A DNA stretch of 64,000 bases, taken from assembly GCA_964563395.1 (NCBI GenBank), contig CAZLWK010000009.1:70816-134815 (forward strand), given 5' to 3'. The notes under the pieces were generated by a model that was not told the origin of the DNA, made no database searches, and worked only from the letters and a program-made list of their open reading frames with translations. Source of the DNA: JBEVOS01 sp964563395 (GTDB taxonomy: Bacteria; Pseudomonadota; Alphaproteobacteria; Caulobacterales; Aquidulcibacteraceae). Shown here one piece after another: positions 33,021 through 42,321 of the stretch. The translations under genes were made by a program, and so were the position numbers. Each line of letters begins with the position of its first letter. Positions within the stretch are counted from its first letter, which is position 1.

Positions 33021-35600
33021 TCACCGCGCCGCGATCCAGGCCTCGATCTCCGGCATGCGCGTTTCGATGAAGGCGGCGTTGGTGCGGATCGCCGCCGTGG
33101 CGGCGATCACGGCGTCGCGCACGCCTTCCGGGAAATTGGCGGCGTAGGCCTCCAGCGCATCCGCCGTCGCGACGTCCGTGCTCTTGGCGGCGAGTTCCGG
33201 CGGGAATTCGTAATATTGCAGCGGATCCAGCCAGGATTCCACCAGCGCGCGATGCGCGGCCAGATAATCCCAGGCGAGGCGCGGATGCGCGTCGGCGACC
33301 GCGCTCAGCACCTCCAAGCGCAATTGACGCGGAATCGCCTCGCCATCGAGTAAGGCCAGCGTGCGCCGCGCGAGCGCCGCGTCCTCCGCGCCGGCCAGAA
33401 CCAGCCAGAGTTTGCGCTGCTCGACGAAATCGCTCTGCGCCGCCGCCCGCGCGCGCAGCGCGTCATAGGCTTGTGCATCGGCGGCGCGGCCATAGACACT
33501 CAGCGTCGCTTCGCGGATCGCGGCGGGCAGATCGTCTTCGCTCACGCGCCGGCGCGCTTCCGCGACGATCGCTTCATCCTTCAGCGCGCCGAGCGCGGCG
33601 ATCAGCTCCGCGCGCATCAAGGCGTCGTTGGGGTCTTCACCCTCGCGCGTCTCCCAGCCCACGCGGTCAAAATGGGGACGCAAGATGGCGCGGCCATAGG
33701 TCCTTATCGCGTCTTCGGAGGCGCGCCCGCGCGCGAATATGGCGAGCGCGCGCATGGAGGCGGCGGTGTCGAGAACGACGCTCATATGCGCATCGGCCGG
33801 GAGGGCGGCGGTGAGCGAGAGATAATCGGCGAACGGCGCGTCGCCCGCGCGGCCCAGAGCCCAATAATCCAGCAGCAGGCCAAGCTGATCCACCGTCTCA
33901 AGGCGCGCGAACGCATCGCGCAAGCGCACGAAATTGGCTTCATCGTATCGCACGCGGAAAAAACCGCTCTGGCCCGCATTGACGATGTAAGGCCCGCAGC
34001 CAGCGCCGAGATCGATCGCGGTTTCCGCTTGCGCGGGCGCGACGAAGCGCTGCGCGGGCGCGCCGACGCGGCCGGCTAGAATTGGGATTGTCCAGCGTTC
34101 CTCCGTCCGTGAAGCGGCGTCGAGCGCGAAGCGGCGCTGCGTCAAACGAATGGGCCCGCTCGCGCCGCGCCGGCAGGGACCGGCGGCTGCCGTGATGAGC
34201 GGAAAGCCGGGCTGCGTCGTGAAGCCCCGTGCGATGTCCAGGACCGGTTCGCCGGAGGCGGCCTGCACCGCGCGCCACAAATCCTCGGTGCGCGCGTTTC
34301 CATAGAGGCGCTCGCCGAGATAGGCGCGCACGCCGGCGCGAAAATCCTCCTCGCCGACATAGGCCTCCAGCATGCGCACGACGGCGAGGCCCTTCTCATA
34401 GGTGATCGTGTCGAACGCCAGATTGGCTTCATCGATCGTATTGATTTCCTGCACCACGGGATGCGTGCCCGCGCGCGCGTCGATCGCCATGGCGGTTGAA
34501 GTTCCTTCCGCGAGCTGCACCAGCCAAGGCGACCATTCCGGATGCAGCGCATCCATCGCCTTGGCCGCCATCCAGGATGCGAAGCCTTCGTTGAGCCACA
34601 GATCGTCCCACCAGGTCATGGTGACGAGATTGCCGAACCATTGGTGCGCGATCTCGTGCGCGACGATGGCGAACACGCCGCGACGATCGAGCTCCGAGGC
34701 AATTTGCGGATCGTGCAGCAGGTATTGATCGAAATAGAGGATCGCGCCCCAATTCTCCATCGCGCCGAACGAGCCCGCGCCCGGCACGGCGATCATGTCC
34801 AGCTTCGGCAGCGGATAGGGGATGCCGAAATAGCCGGTGAAATAGCGCAGCGTCTCCGCGCCCGCCCGCAGCGCTTCGCCCGCGCGCGCGCCGGCGCCGC
34901 GCCGCACCACGACGCCAAGTTCGACGCCGTCGACGTCCTGCGTCACGCGCTCGAAATCGCCGAGGCCGAAAAACAGCAAATAGCTCGGCATGGAGGGCGT
35001 ATCGGCGAAGCGGATGCGCGCGCGCCCGCGCGACAGCTCCGTGCGCTCCGCCACCGGCATGTTGGAGACCGCGAAGAGATCGGCGGGCGCGGTGACGGTC
35101 AGCGAGAACACCGCGCGCAGATTGGGCTGGTCCCACATCGGCGCGAACCGGCGCGCGTCGCCGGGCTCGAATTGCGTGGCGAGCGCGACTTTCTCTTCCC
35201 CATCGGCCTCATAGACGGCGCGGAAGAGGCCATAGGCTTCGTCATTGATCTTGCCGCGATAGCGGATGACGATCGTGTGCGCCCCGGCCGGGAGCGGACG
35301 CGCTGGCGTCAGCGTCAATGTTTGCGTCGCTTCGTTCAGCGTGAACGCCGCGCGCCGCCCATTGATCGTGGCGCGCTCGATCTCAAGCGCGGCGGCGTTG
35401 AGCGTCACGGCGGATAAGGGCTCTCCCGCGGTGACGGCGATGCGCACCTCGCCGTCGAAGGCGCCGTCCGCGATGCGTGGATTGATGCTGATTTCGTAGC
35501 GGCTTGGAACGGCCCCACCCGCGATCCATTGACGCTCCGCGAGGGCCGCGGGCGCGAGGAGGAGACAGGCGAAAAGGAGAGCGAAAACGCGAGCGATCAT
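33021..35600 (-). CDS. M1-family aminopeptidase
   Basis: An 859-residue exported zinc aminopeptidase. Signal peptide MIARVFALLFACLLLAPAALAE, then the N-terminal beta domain (about 25-220), the substrate loop GAMENWG (279-285), and the zinc motif HEIAHQW with ligands His315 and His319, base Glu316 and third ligand Glu338 (LNEGF). The large ERAP1-like C-terminal helical domain follows. It probably removes N-terminal residues from peptides in the periplasm. It is convergent with the channel gene and divergent from the DnaJ-like gene. Confidence 0.93.
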   Translation of the reverse strand: MIARVFALLFACLLLAPAALAERQWIAGGAVPSRYEISINPRIADGAFDGEVRIAVTAGEPLSAVTLNAAALEIERATINGRRAAFTLNEATQTLTLTPARPLPAGAHTIVIRYRGKINDEAYGLFRAVYEADGEEKVALATQFEPGDARRFAPMWDQPNLRAVFSLTVTAPADLFAVSNMPVAERTELSRGRARIRFADTPSMPSYLLFFGLGDFERVTQDVDGVELGVVVRRGAGARAGEALRAGAETLRYFTGYFGIPYPLPKLDMIAVPGAGSFGAMENWGAILYFDQYLLHDPQIASELDRRGVFAIVAHEIAHQWFGNLVTMTWWDDLWLNEGFASWMAAKAMDALHPEWSPWLVQLAEGTSTAMAIDARAGTHPVVQEINTIDEANLAFDTITYEKGLAVVRMLEAYVGEEDFRAGVRAYLGERLYGNARTEDLWRAVQAASGEPVLDIARGFTTQPGFPLITAAAGPCRRGASGPIRLTQRRFALDAASRTEERWTIPILAGRVGAPAQRFVAPAQAETAIDLGAGCGPYIVNAGQSGFFRVRYDEANFVRLRDAFARLETVDQLGLLLDYWALGRAGDAPFADYLSLTAALPADAHMSVVLDTAASMRALAIFARGRASEDAIRTYGRAILRPHFDRVGWETREGEDPNDALMRAELIAALGALKDEAIVAEARRRVSEDDLPAAIREATLSVYGRAADAQAYDALRARAAAQSDFVEQRKLWLVLAGAEDAALARRTLALLDGEAIPRQLRLEVLSAVADAHPRLAWDYLAAHRALVESWLDPLQYYEFPPELAAKSTDVATADALEAYAANFPEGVRDAVIAATAAIRTNAAFIETRMPEIEAWIAAR

Positions 35601-35678
35601 CGCAGGACTAGTAAGCGGCGATCGCCGCCGGGCAAGCGCGACTTTGATTTTGGCGCGTCCGCCTGCGAAAATACGACG

Positions 35679-36377
35679 ATGTCAGTTTGGTCGCGAATCG
35701 TTGAATTGGCCGCGCGGGCCTTCGATCCGGAGGCCGATCCGCCGGGGCCGGACCAGGAATGCGCGCCCCAGCCGAACGATGTCGGGTTCACGGCGGCGGT
35801 GATCGGTCTCGCCGCCAAGATGGCCAAGGTGGACGGCGCGGCGACGGAGGCTGAGCTGCGCGCTGCCGCGCGCGTATTCCGCCCCCCTCCGGGCGAGGAG
35901 GCCGCGTTCCGGCGCGCCTTCGATCTGGCCAAGCAGACGGTGCTCGGCTTCGATTCCTACGCCAAGCAGATCGGCCGCAAATATCGCGCGCGGCCGTGCC
36001 TCCTGGAGGACGTGCTGGATGGGCTCTTCCACATCGCCGGCGCGGATGGCGCGGTGGGGGAGGCCGAGCTCGCCTATCTGGAGGCCGTGGCCGAGCATTT
36101 CGGCTTTTCCGAGCTGGAGTTCCGGCGCATCAAGGCCACCAATCTGGGGCCCGACGCCGACGATCCTTACGCCGTCCTCGGGCTCTTGCCCGGCGCTTCG
36201 ATGGAGGAGGTGCGTCAGGCGTGGCGCAGACTGGCGGCGGAGAACCACCCCGATCGCATGGTTCAGCGCGGCGCTCCCGCCGAATTCGTGGAGATCGCCG
36301 GCGACAAGACCGCCGTGATTAACGCCGCCTATCACCGCATTCGCGCCGAATTAAGCACGCCGGCGCCGCTGGCTTAG
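35679..36377 (+). CDS. TerB-domain DnaJ-like co-chaperone (DjlA-type)
   Basis: A 232-residue protein with a TerB/DjlA helical domain (about 35-150, acidic metal-site-like segments KVDGAATEAEL and GADGAVGEAELAYL). A C-terminal J domain (about 165-228) carries the HPD motif in AAENHPDRM, which would stimulate DnaK. No transmembrane segment is seen, unlike E. coli DjlA, so it is probably cytosolic. The ATG at 35679 is chosen over in-frame codons further upstream that have no family similarity. Confidence 0.88.
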   Translation: MSVWSRIVELAARAFDPEADPPGPDQECAPQPNDVGFTAAVIGLAAKMAKVDGAATEAELRAAARVFRPPPGEEAAFRRAFDLAKQTVLGFDSYAKQIGRKYRARPCLLEDVLDGLFHIAGADGAVGEAELAYLEAVAEHFGFSELEFRRIKATNLGPDADDPYAVLGLLPGASMEEVRQAWRRLAAENHPDRMVQRGAPAEFVEIAGDKTAVINAAYHRIRAELSTPAPLA

Positions 36378-36459
36378 GCTAGTCTGCAACCTTACTGTCG
36401 CAATGCATTGACGCCGGGCGGGGCGGGCCCAACATTCGAGCGCACAGATGGAGAATTCC

Positions 36460-36702
36460 ATGACCAGCGCCGCCCCGCATGATGAAAGCAATCCGGTTTC
36501 CGGCGCTTTGCGGGCCGGTTTCGTGGCGGTCGCCGGGCTGATGGTGATCGCCGCGTTCGCCCTGACCGCCCTCGCGGCGGCGGCGATCGGGCTTTTGATC
36601 GCGGTGGCGGCCATCGCCCTGCGGGCCATGCCGCGCCGGAGCGAGCCTTCGATCCTAAAAGGCCGCCGCGCCGCCCATGGCTGGGTGGTTGAGGTTCGCT
36701 GA
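36460..36702 (+). CDS. Small membrane protein of unknown function
   Basis: An 80-residue protein with two adjacent hydrophobic helices (VSGALRAGFVAVAGLMVIAAFAL and ALAAAAIGLLIAVAAIALRAM) and a basic tail RRSEPSILKGRR. No family recognised. The ATG at 36460 is preferred because GGAG stands 6 bases before it; an ATG 12 bp upstream (36448) is also possible. It lies between the DnaJ-like gene and aqpZ on the same strand. Confidence 0.6.
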   Translation: MTSAAPHDESNPVSGALRAGFVAVAGLMVIAAFALTALAAAAIGLLIAVAAIALRAMPRRSEPSILKGRRAAHGWVVEVR

Positions 36703-36779
36703 GCCCCGCCCGCGCTTGCCGCATCCTGGACTCGGCCTAAGGTTCGCCGCGCGGCGCCCGCCGCGCGGGAGAACGGGGC

Positions 36780-37469
36780 ATGAGCAAACTGGCGGCGGAA
36801 TTGGTGGGCACGTTCGCCCTGGTTCTGCTGGGCTGCGGCGCGGCGGTGCTCGGCGGGTTCGGGATCGTCGGCCAATTGGGCATCGCCTTCGCGTTCGGCC
36901 TCGCGATCGTGGCCATGGCCTATGGGATCGGCCCGGTGTCCGGCTGCCATGTCAATCCGGCCGTGAGCTTCGGTCTGTTCGTCTCCGGGCGGATGAGCCT
37001 GCAGGACATGCTGTCCTATATCGCCGCGCAATGCGCCGGCGCCGTGCTCGGGGCCGCCGTGCTCTACATGATCGCCTCGGGATCGGCCGATTACGATATC
37101 GGCCTCGATGGCCTGGGGCAGAACGGGTACGGCGTGGCCAGCCCGGGCGGCTATTCGCTCTATGCCGGCTTCGTGTTCGAGGTGGTCGCCACCTTCCTTT
37201 TCCTTGTCACCATTCTGGGCGTCACGCAGCGCGGCGCCGACAACGCGCTTGGCGGCCTGGCGATCGGCCTTGCGCTCACCGTGATCCATATTGTCGGAAT
37301 CCAAGTGACCGGCGTTTCGGTGAACCCCGCGCGCTCGCTCGGCCCGGCTCTGTTCGTTGGCGGCGAAGCCTTGATGCAGCTTTGGCTCTTCATCGTCGCG
37401 CCCCTGATCGGGGCGGCGCTCGCCGGCATCGCGTTTCGGACGCGGCTCCTGGCGGGGGAGGCGGCCTGA
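36780..37469 (+). CDS. aqpZ: Aquaporin Z
   Basis: A 229-residue water channel of the MIP family in the inner membrane. Six transmembrane helices and the two half-helix NPA motifs are visible: HVNPAVSFG (Asn59) and VSVNPARSLG (Asn182). The selectivity-filter residues of water-specific channels, His170 and Arg185, are present, which argues for AqpZ rather than a glycerol facilitator. It ends 1 bp before the thyA start, so the two genes are probably co-translated, an odd functional pairing. Confidence 0.94.
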   Translation: MSKLAAELVGTFALVLLGCGAAVLGGFGIVGQLGIAFAFGLAIVAMAYGIGPVSGCHVNPAVSFGLFVSGRMSLQDMLSYIAAQCAGAVLGAAVLYMIASGSADYDIGLDGLGQNGYGVASPGGYSLYAGFVFEVVATFLFLVTILGVTQRGADNALGGLAIGLALTVIHIVGIQVTGVSVNPARSLGPALFVGGEALMQLWLFIVAPLIGAALAGIAFRTRLLAGEAA

Positions 37470-37470
37470 C

Positions 37471-38283
37471 GTGACCGCGAGCGCCGCCGATGTCGCCTAT
37501 CTCGCGCTCGTGCGCGACATCCTGGACAACGGGTCCGACCGCGCCGACCGGACCGGCGTGGGCGCGCGCTCCGTGTTCGGGCGGCAGATGCGCTTCGATC
37601 TTGGCGCTGGGTTCCCGCTGCTGACGACGAAGCGGCTTCACCTCAAGAGCATCATCATCGAATTGCTTTGGTTTCTGCGCGGCGAAACCAATGTGAAATG
37701 GCTGCAGGAGCGCGGCGTCACGATTTGGGACGAATGGGCCGACGAGCGCGGCGAACTCGGGCCCGTCTATGGCAAGCAATGGCGCTCCTGGGAAAGCCGC
37801 GACGGCGGCGAGATCGACCAGATCGCCAAGGTGGTCGACAGTCTCACGCGCAATCCCGCCTCGCGCCGTCATATCGTGTCGGCATGGAACCCGGCCGACG
37901 TCGATCAGATGGCGCTGCCGCCGTGCCATTGCCTGTTTCAATTCTTCGTCGCGGACGGGAAGCTGTCCTGCCAGCTTTATCAGCGTAGCGCGGATGTCTT
38001 TCTAGGCGTGCCGTTCAATATCGCCAGCTATGCGCTGTTCACGCAGATGATGGCGCAGGTCGTGGGCCTCAAGCCCGGCGAATTCGTGCACACGCTGGGC
38101 GACGCGCACCTCTATCTCAACCATTTCGAGCAGGCCAGGAAGCAGCTCGCGCGCGAGCCCCGCGCCGCGCCGATCATGCGGATCAATCCCGCGGTGCGGG
38201 ACATTTTTGGCTTCGCCTATGAGGATTTCGCGCTGGAAGGGTATGAGCCCCATCCGGGCATCAAGGCGCCGATCGCGGTCTAG
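37471..38283 (+). CDS. thyA: Thymidylate synthase
   Basis: Makes dTMP from dUMP with methylene-tetrahydrofolate. The 270 residues carry RTGVGARSVFGRQMRFDL at the start, the active-site LPPCHCLFQFFV (Cys152), QRSADVFLGVPFNIASYALF (dUMP-binding R-S-x-D and N-x-A-x-Y) and the C-terminal GYEPHPGIKAPIAV with the final Val. Translation starts with GTG at 37471, directly after the aqpZ stop, with GGGGGAGG 8 to 15 bases upstream inside aqpZ. Confidence 0.96.
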   Translation: MTASAADVAYLALVRDILDNGSDRADRTGVGARSVFGRQMRFDLGAGFPLLTTKRLHLKSIIIELLWFLRGETNVKWLQERGVTIWDEWADERGELGPVYGKQWRSWESRDGGEIDQIAKVVDSLTRNPASRRHIVSAWNPADVDQMALPPCHCLFQFFVADGKLSCQLYQRSADVFLGVPFNIASYALFTQMMAQVVGLKPGEFVHTLGDAHLYLNHFEQARKQLAREPRAAPIMRINPAVRDIFGFAYEDFALEGYEPHPGIKAPIAV

Positions 38284-38295
38284 CCGCGCGGGCGC

Positions 38296-38538
38296 TTATC
38301 CCGGCGAAGGGTCGCCGAAATCATTGTAATCGTCGCCGCGGTCCCCGCGCGCGCCGCCGGACAGGAGCCGGTCGATGTCGCGCTCACGCCAGCCGCGTTC
38401 CCGCAAAACCTTGCGGGCTAGGCGCACCGCCTGATCGAGGTTGCGGCCGAAACGCGTGATGAGCCCTTGCTCCTTCATGTCATGGCGAAAACCCGCGTCT
38501 TTCGGCGTGGGTTCCTTTGTTCGCGCTCTTGGCGACAT
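38296..38538 (-). CDS. Small basic protein of unknown function
   Basis: An 80-residue protein with no recognised family. The middle (LITRFGRNLDQAVRLARKVLRERGWRERDIDRLLSGG) could form two basic helices, and the tail is Gly/Asp-rich. It is convergent with thyA and divergent from the DUF1289 gene, with a 29-bp gap. The coding call rests on the helical, non-repetitive composition and tight packing between neighbours. Confidence 0.5.
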   Translation of the reverse strand: MSPRARTKEPTPKDAGFRHDMKEQGLITRFGRNLDQAVRLARKVLRERGWRERDIDRLLSGGARGDRGDDYNDFGDPSPG

Positions 38539-38567
38539 GGACGCCGCGCCGCCCGTCCTGCTAGAAA

Positions 38568-38759
38568 ATGACCATGTCCGGCGTCTCCAGTCCCTGCGTG
38601 CGCGTCTGCATCGTCGATGGCGCGAGCGGCCTTTGCGAGGGCTGCGGACGCACGCTCAAGGAAATCGCTCGCTGGGGCGCCATGAGCGAGGAGGAGCGGC
38701 GCGCAATCATGGCCGTTCTGGCGGCCCGCCGCGCCAGCGCCGAAGCGGCGGCGCGCTGA
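38568..38759 (+). CDS. DUF1289 family protein
   Basis: A 63-residue protein with the DUF1289 cysteine pattern SPCVRVCIVDGASGLCEGCGRTLKEIARW, four cysteines that probably bind a metal or Fe-S centre. MSEEERRAIMAVLAARRA follows. A second ATG two codons later (38574) is equally possible. It overlaps the next gene by TGATG, so both are translated together. Confidence 0.85.
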   Translation: MTMSGVSSPCVRVCIVDGASGLCEGCGRTLKEIARWGAMSEEERRAIMAVLAARRASAEAAAR

Positions 38760-39064
38760 TGCGCGCGCTGGCGGTATTCGCGCTGGTTCTTGCGGTGCTG
38801 ATCGTCGGCGCGTTCTTGCTGTTTCCCTCGCAAATGGATCGGCTCGGCCAATACGACCTCGCGCGGATGATCTTCCTCATGGCGCTCGCGCTTTTCGTGG
38901 GCGCCGGCGTCTTTTCCCAGCGCGGACGCGGCGGCGGGCGCCTCGGCGCGGGTCGCGCGCTGCTCTATGCGGCGATCTGGATCGGCGTGGTCCTGCTTTT
39001 GTTTTTCGCGCGCGAAGCCTGGGATTGGGTGCGTGGCGCGATGAACCCGAACGTCGTCACCTGA
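38759..39064 (+). CDS. Small membrane protein resembling the anchor of TIGR02281 aspartic proteases, protease domain absent
   Basis: A 101-residue protein with three hydrophobic segments: RALAVFALVLAVLIVGAFLLF, LARMIFLMALALFVGAGVF and LLYAAIWIGVVLLLFFARE. From memory of the family, the order and the segment QYDLARMIFLMALALFVGAGVFSQRG look like the N-terminal membrane part of alphaproteobacterial retropepsin-like (clan AA, TIGR02281) proteases, which often follow DUF1289 genes. Here the frame stops after the last helix and the convergent permease gene begins 1 bp later, so no protease domain exists. It may be a shortened anchor or an unrelated small protein. Confidence 0.6.
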   Translation: MRALAVFALVLAVLIVGAFLLFPSQMDRLGQYDLARMIFLMALALFVGAGVFSQRGRGGGRLGAGRALLYAAIWIGVVLLLFFAREAWDWVRGAMNPNVVT

Positions 39065-39065
39065 A

Positions 39066-39881
39066 TCAGAACACGCCTTCGCGCAGCAAATTGAGCGATG
39101 TAAGCGCGAGAAAGACGGCGAAGGCCCGGCGCAGCAAGGCGCGGTCCATGCGGTGCGCGGCGCGCGCGCCGATTGGCGCGGTGAGCGAGGTCAACAAGGC
39201 CAGCAGGGCAAAGCCGGGCGCGTTCACATAGCCGAGCGACCCCCAAGGCAGCGCATCAGCGTTCCAGCCCGTCAGCACATAGCCAAAAGTCGCCGGCAGC
39301 GCGATGGCGATCCCAAATCCGCTTGCCGTCGCCACGGCCTGATGGATCGGTCGCCCGCACAGCGTCATCGCCGTCACGCCGAACGAGCCCCCGCCAACGC
39401 CCATCATCGCGGAGAGAAATCCGATGCCCCCGCCAAGCCCCGCGCGCCCCGCGCCGCGCGGCAGATCACGCGCCAGGCGCCAGGATTCCGCGCCAAAGCC
39501 CATGTTCAGGGAAACCAGAAACAGGCCGGCGCCGAAGATGATCAACAGCGCGTCCGTATCGGCCACGCCCGCCGCCGCCGCGCCCAAGGCTGCGCCTAGC
39601 GCCACCCAGGGAGACCAGGCGCGCAATACATGCATATCGACGGCGCCGGCGCGGCGATGCGTCTCAAGCGAGCGCAGCGAGGTGGCGATGATCGTCGAGA
39701 GCGATGTGCCGATCGCCACATGCATGCGCACGCTGTCGTCGACGTCGAGAACGCCCATCAAATGATAGAGCGTGGGCACGATCACGATGCCGCCGCCGAC
39801 GCCGAACAGGCCGCCGATGAAGCCCGCGAACAAGCCGGCGGCGATGAATGCGCCAATCAGCGCGGCGAGTTCCGCGTTCAT
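39066..39881 (-). CDS. TauE/SafE-family sulfite exporter-like permease
   Basis: A 271-residue membrane protein of the TauE/SafE type (8 or so helices, two repeats). Repeat motifs are GGLFGVGGGIVIVPTLYHLMG and SAMMGVGGGSFGVTAMTLCG. The family exports sulfite, sulfoacetate or related anions. Substrate not predictable. Its start overlaps the dusA stop by 4 bp (ATGA), so it is co-translated with dusA although the functions differ. Confidence 0.88.
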   Translation of the reverse strand: MNAELAALIGAFIAAGLFAGFIGGLFGVGGGIVIVPTLYHLMGVLDVDDSVRMHVAIGTSLSTIIATSLRSLETHRRAGAVDMHVLRAWSPWVALGAALGAAAAGVADTDALLIIFGAGLFLVSLNMGFGAESWRLARDLPRGAGRAGLGGGIGFLSAMMGVGGGSFGVTAMTLCGRPIHQAVATASGFGIAIALPATFGYVLTGWNADALPWGSLGYVNAPGFALLALLTSLTAPIGARAAHRMDRALLRRAFAVFLALTSLNLLREGVF

Positions 39882-40897
39882 GCGGCGCGCGCGGCGCCGG
39901 CGGCCCGCAAATCCCGCAGCGCGCGCAGAACAAGCTCCGGCCCCGCGTCGGCGCGCGCTTCCTCCGCCAACGTGCGTCGCCACGCACGCGCGCCGGGCCG
40001 GCCGTTAAAGAGGCCCAGCATGTGGCGCGTGACCGCGCGCAGCGGCGTGCCGCGCGCGCAATGGGCTTCGATGTAAGGCAGGAAAGCGCGCACGGCATCT
40101 TCCACGTCCGCCGCCGGCGCGGGCGCATCGTAGAAGAGCGGATCGACGCCAAGCAGCAGCGCCGGTGATTGATAGGCGGCGCGGCCGAGCATGATTCCAT
40201 CCAGGCCGTCGCCCTCACGCCGCGCATGCTCAAGATCGCTTAGGCCGCCATTGAGGACGATGGTCAAGTCCGGCCGCGCGCGCTTCAGCGTGCGCACGAT
40301 TTCATAATCCAGCGGCGGCAGTTCGCGATTGTCCTTCGGCGAAACGCCCTGCAGCCACGCCTTGCGCGCATGCACGATGAAGGTTCGGCAGCCCGCGCGC
40401 GCCGCGTTGTCGACGAGCGCATGAAGGCCGTCCTCGATCGATTGGTCGTCCACGCCCAGCCGGCACTTGATCGTCACCGGCGTATCGGGCGCGGCCTCCT
40501 GCATCGCGCTCCAGAGCGCGGCCACGTGCGCCGGCTCGCGCATGAGGCAGGCGCCGAAGCGGCCGGACTGAACGCGGTCCGACGGGCAGCCGACATTGAG
40601 ATTGATTTCGTCATAGCCATAGGCCGCGCCGATCGCGGCCGCGCGGGCGAGTTTGTCCGCGTCCGATCCGCCAAGCTGCAGCGCCACGGGATGCTCGCTG
40701 TCGGAAAAGCCCAGGAGCCGCGTGCGGTCTCCATGAATGACGGCGTCCGCCGTCACCATCTCGGTGTAGAGGAGCGCCCGCGCCGTCAGCGCGCGATGGA
40801 ACGCCCGGCAATGCCGGTCCGTCCAATCCATCATGGGGGCGACGCTAAATGTAAGCACTTGAGAATTAGACCTTATTTCGCACCCTATTATGCGCAT
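39878..40897 (-). CDS. dusA: tRNA-dihydrouridine synthase A
   Basis: A 339-residue FMN enzyme that reduces uridine 20/20a in tRNA D-loops. SVAPMMDWTDRHCRAFHR is the DusA opening, and NLNVGCPSDRVQSGRFGACLM contains the catalytic Cys region. IVHARKAWLQGVSPKDNRELPPLDY and LNGGLSDLEHARREGDGLDGIMLGRAAYQ are DusA-specific. The start at 40897 gives 20 residues before the core. A downstream start is possible. Confidence 0.93.
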   Translation of the reverse strand: MRIIGCEIRSNSQVLTFSVAPMMDWTDRHCRAFHRALTARALLYTEMVTADAVIHGDRTRLLGFSDSEHPVALQLGGSDADKLARAAAIGAAYGYDEINLNVGCPSDRVQSGRFGACLMREPAHVAALWSAMQEAAPDTPVTIKCRLGVDDQSIEDGLHALVDNAARAGCRTFIVHARKAWLQGVSPKDNRELPPLDYEIVRTLKRARPDLTIVLNGGLSDLEHARREGDGLDGIMLGRAAYQSPALLLGVDPLFYDAPAPAADVEDAVRAFLPYIEAHCARGTPLRAVTRHMLGLFNGRPGARAWRRTLAEEARADAGPELVLRALRDLRAAGAARAA

Positions 40898-41073
40898 GGA
40901 GCGCGTTTGCAAACCCGCGCGTGCGCTCATGGTCCCGCTAGTGGATCAAAACCACTTTCACAATTCGCGACAGCGTACCCGCGAATAAATCTCAACCGTT
41001 TCGCTGGGCGGGGCGCCACGGCACAAGTGGGAATAGCGCTCTGGCGCCGAAGCGGCGGGCGAGATGAAGGCGT

Positions 41074-42321
41074 TCAATAGCGCACCGCGATGCTCGTCAT
41101 GGCGAAGAGGCCCTCTTCGGCGCCGACGCCTTGAAGCATCTCGCCGGGAGACCATGAAACGAGACTGGATCTTACATCGACGCGCTCGGATGGGCGCCAT
41201 TGCACCTCAATCTCCGCTTGGCGCGTGGTGAATCGGCCAGGGGCGCCCGCGGTTCCGGGGACGGGAGCGCCGCCCGCGCGATAGACGGCGTCCGCCTCTT
41301 GCGTGCGCCAGAACCAGTTCAGGCTCGTGCGTAGGATCACGCTGCGCGTGAGCGTCAGCGCGATCTCGGGCTGCACGTCGATATGATTTTGCGGGGAGAG
41401 TGTCGGCGCTTCGCTGAAATAGGCGAGGTTTGGAAACAGCGCGTCGAACGTTTGAAGCCGGCCATCATTGAGACTGGAATCGCCCGACGTGATGTTGGCC
41501 TTCAGGCCAAATCGCGGCTGCAGCGGCGCGCCAGCTAAGGTCCAGCCCGTATCGCTTGCGATCGTCCAGGCGCGGATGTTGCGGTCCGCAAAATCGCCGG
41601 TCTGGATCATGGGTTCGATATTGTAGTCCAAGGCGCCGATCCGGCCGAACAGGCGCGCCCCGATCATGAGACGTTGCTCGGGCCCCGCGCCGGCCGCGAA
41701 GCGCGCGCTGTCGCGGTCCAGATGAAGGGCGTAGAGGTCGAGCGAGCGGCCGCCGTCAGCGTCGGCGTGCGTTGCATAGACGCCGCTCAGAACGGAACGC
41801 GTGTCCGCCTCATCGTTGAAGGCGCCGCGTTGAATCTCCACGCTCGTCAGCGCCAGTGCGCGCACGCGCCAATCGCCGTCGCGCCACGCCAACACGGCGC
41901 CGTCGAAGGACCGACGGATGTTTGGGCTCTCGCGCACGCCGACGAGACGCGCGCTGCCGAGGACGAGTTCCTGGCGGCCGAGTTGAAGCGTCGCCGCGCC
42001 CAGGGGCGCGGCGATCCACGCCTGCTGCAGGTCAAGCGCGTTTTCGTCGGTGGGCAGGGGCCGCGCGCGGCCTGATTGTTGATGCCAGCCGAGTTGCAGA
42101 TAGGTCCGCCAGCCGGGCGCGAACGACGAGGCGATATCGGCGAGCGCGCGGGTGAGCAGCACGCTCTCTTCGGGAGGTCCGGCCGGCCCGAAAAAGGCCG
42201 CGTCCGCGATCTCTCCGCGCAAGCGCACGCTCAGGCCTGTCTCGACGGGCTCGGCCTCGACGACGGGCGCAAACACGGACAGCAATGTCCCCGCCGCGAA
42301 AAGCCCTCGCGCCAACTTCAC
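41074..42321 (-). CDS. Alginate-export-type outer-membrane porin
   Basis: A 415-residue beta-barrel protein of the alginate_exp/AlgE-like family often found in transport operons. It has a signal peptide (MKLARGLFAAGTLLSVFAPVVEAEP), then LGRQELVLGSARLVGVRESPNIRRSFDGAVLAW, the family's R-Q-E-L-x-x-G-x-x-R-L-V segment, and repeated amphipathic strands ending in GLFAMTSIAVRY. The GTG start at 42321 overlaps the stop of the upstream fusion gene (GTGA), so it belongs to that operon. It probably lets the operon's substrate or product across the outer membrane. Confidence 0.8.
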   Translation of the reverse strand: MKLARGLFAAGTLLSVFAPVVEAEPVETGLSVRLRGEIADAAFFGPAGPPEESVLLTRALADIASSFAPGWRTYLQLGWHQQSGRARPLPTDENALDLQQAWIAAPLGAATLQLGRQELVLGSARLVGVRESPNIRRSFDGAVLAWRDGDWRVRALALTSVEIQRGAFNDEADTRSVLSGVYATHADADGGRSLDLYALHLDRDSARFAAGAGPEQRLMIGARLFGRIGALDYNIEPMIQTGDFADRNIRAWTIASDTGWTLAGAPLQPRFGLKANITSGDSSLNDGRLQTFDALFPNLAYFSEAPTLSPQNHIDVQPEIALTLTRSVILRTSLNWFWRTQEADAVYRAGGAPVPGTAGAPGRFTTRQAEIEVQWRPSERVDVRSSLVSWSPGEMLQGVGAEEGLFAMTSIAVRY

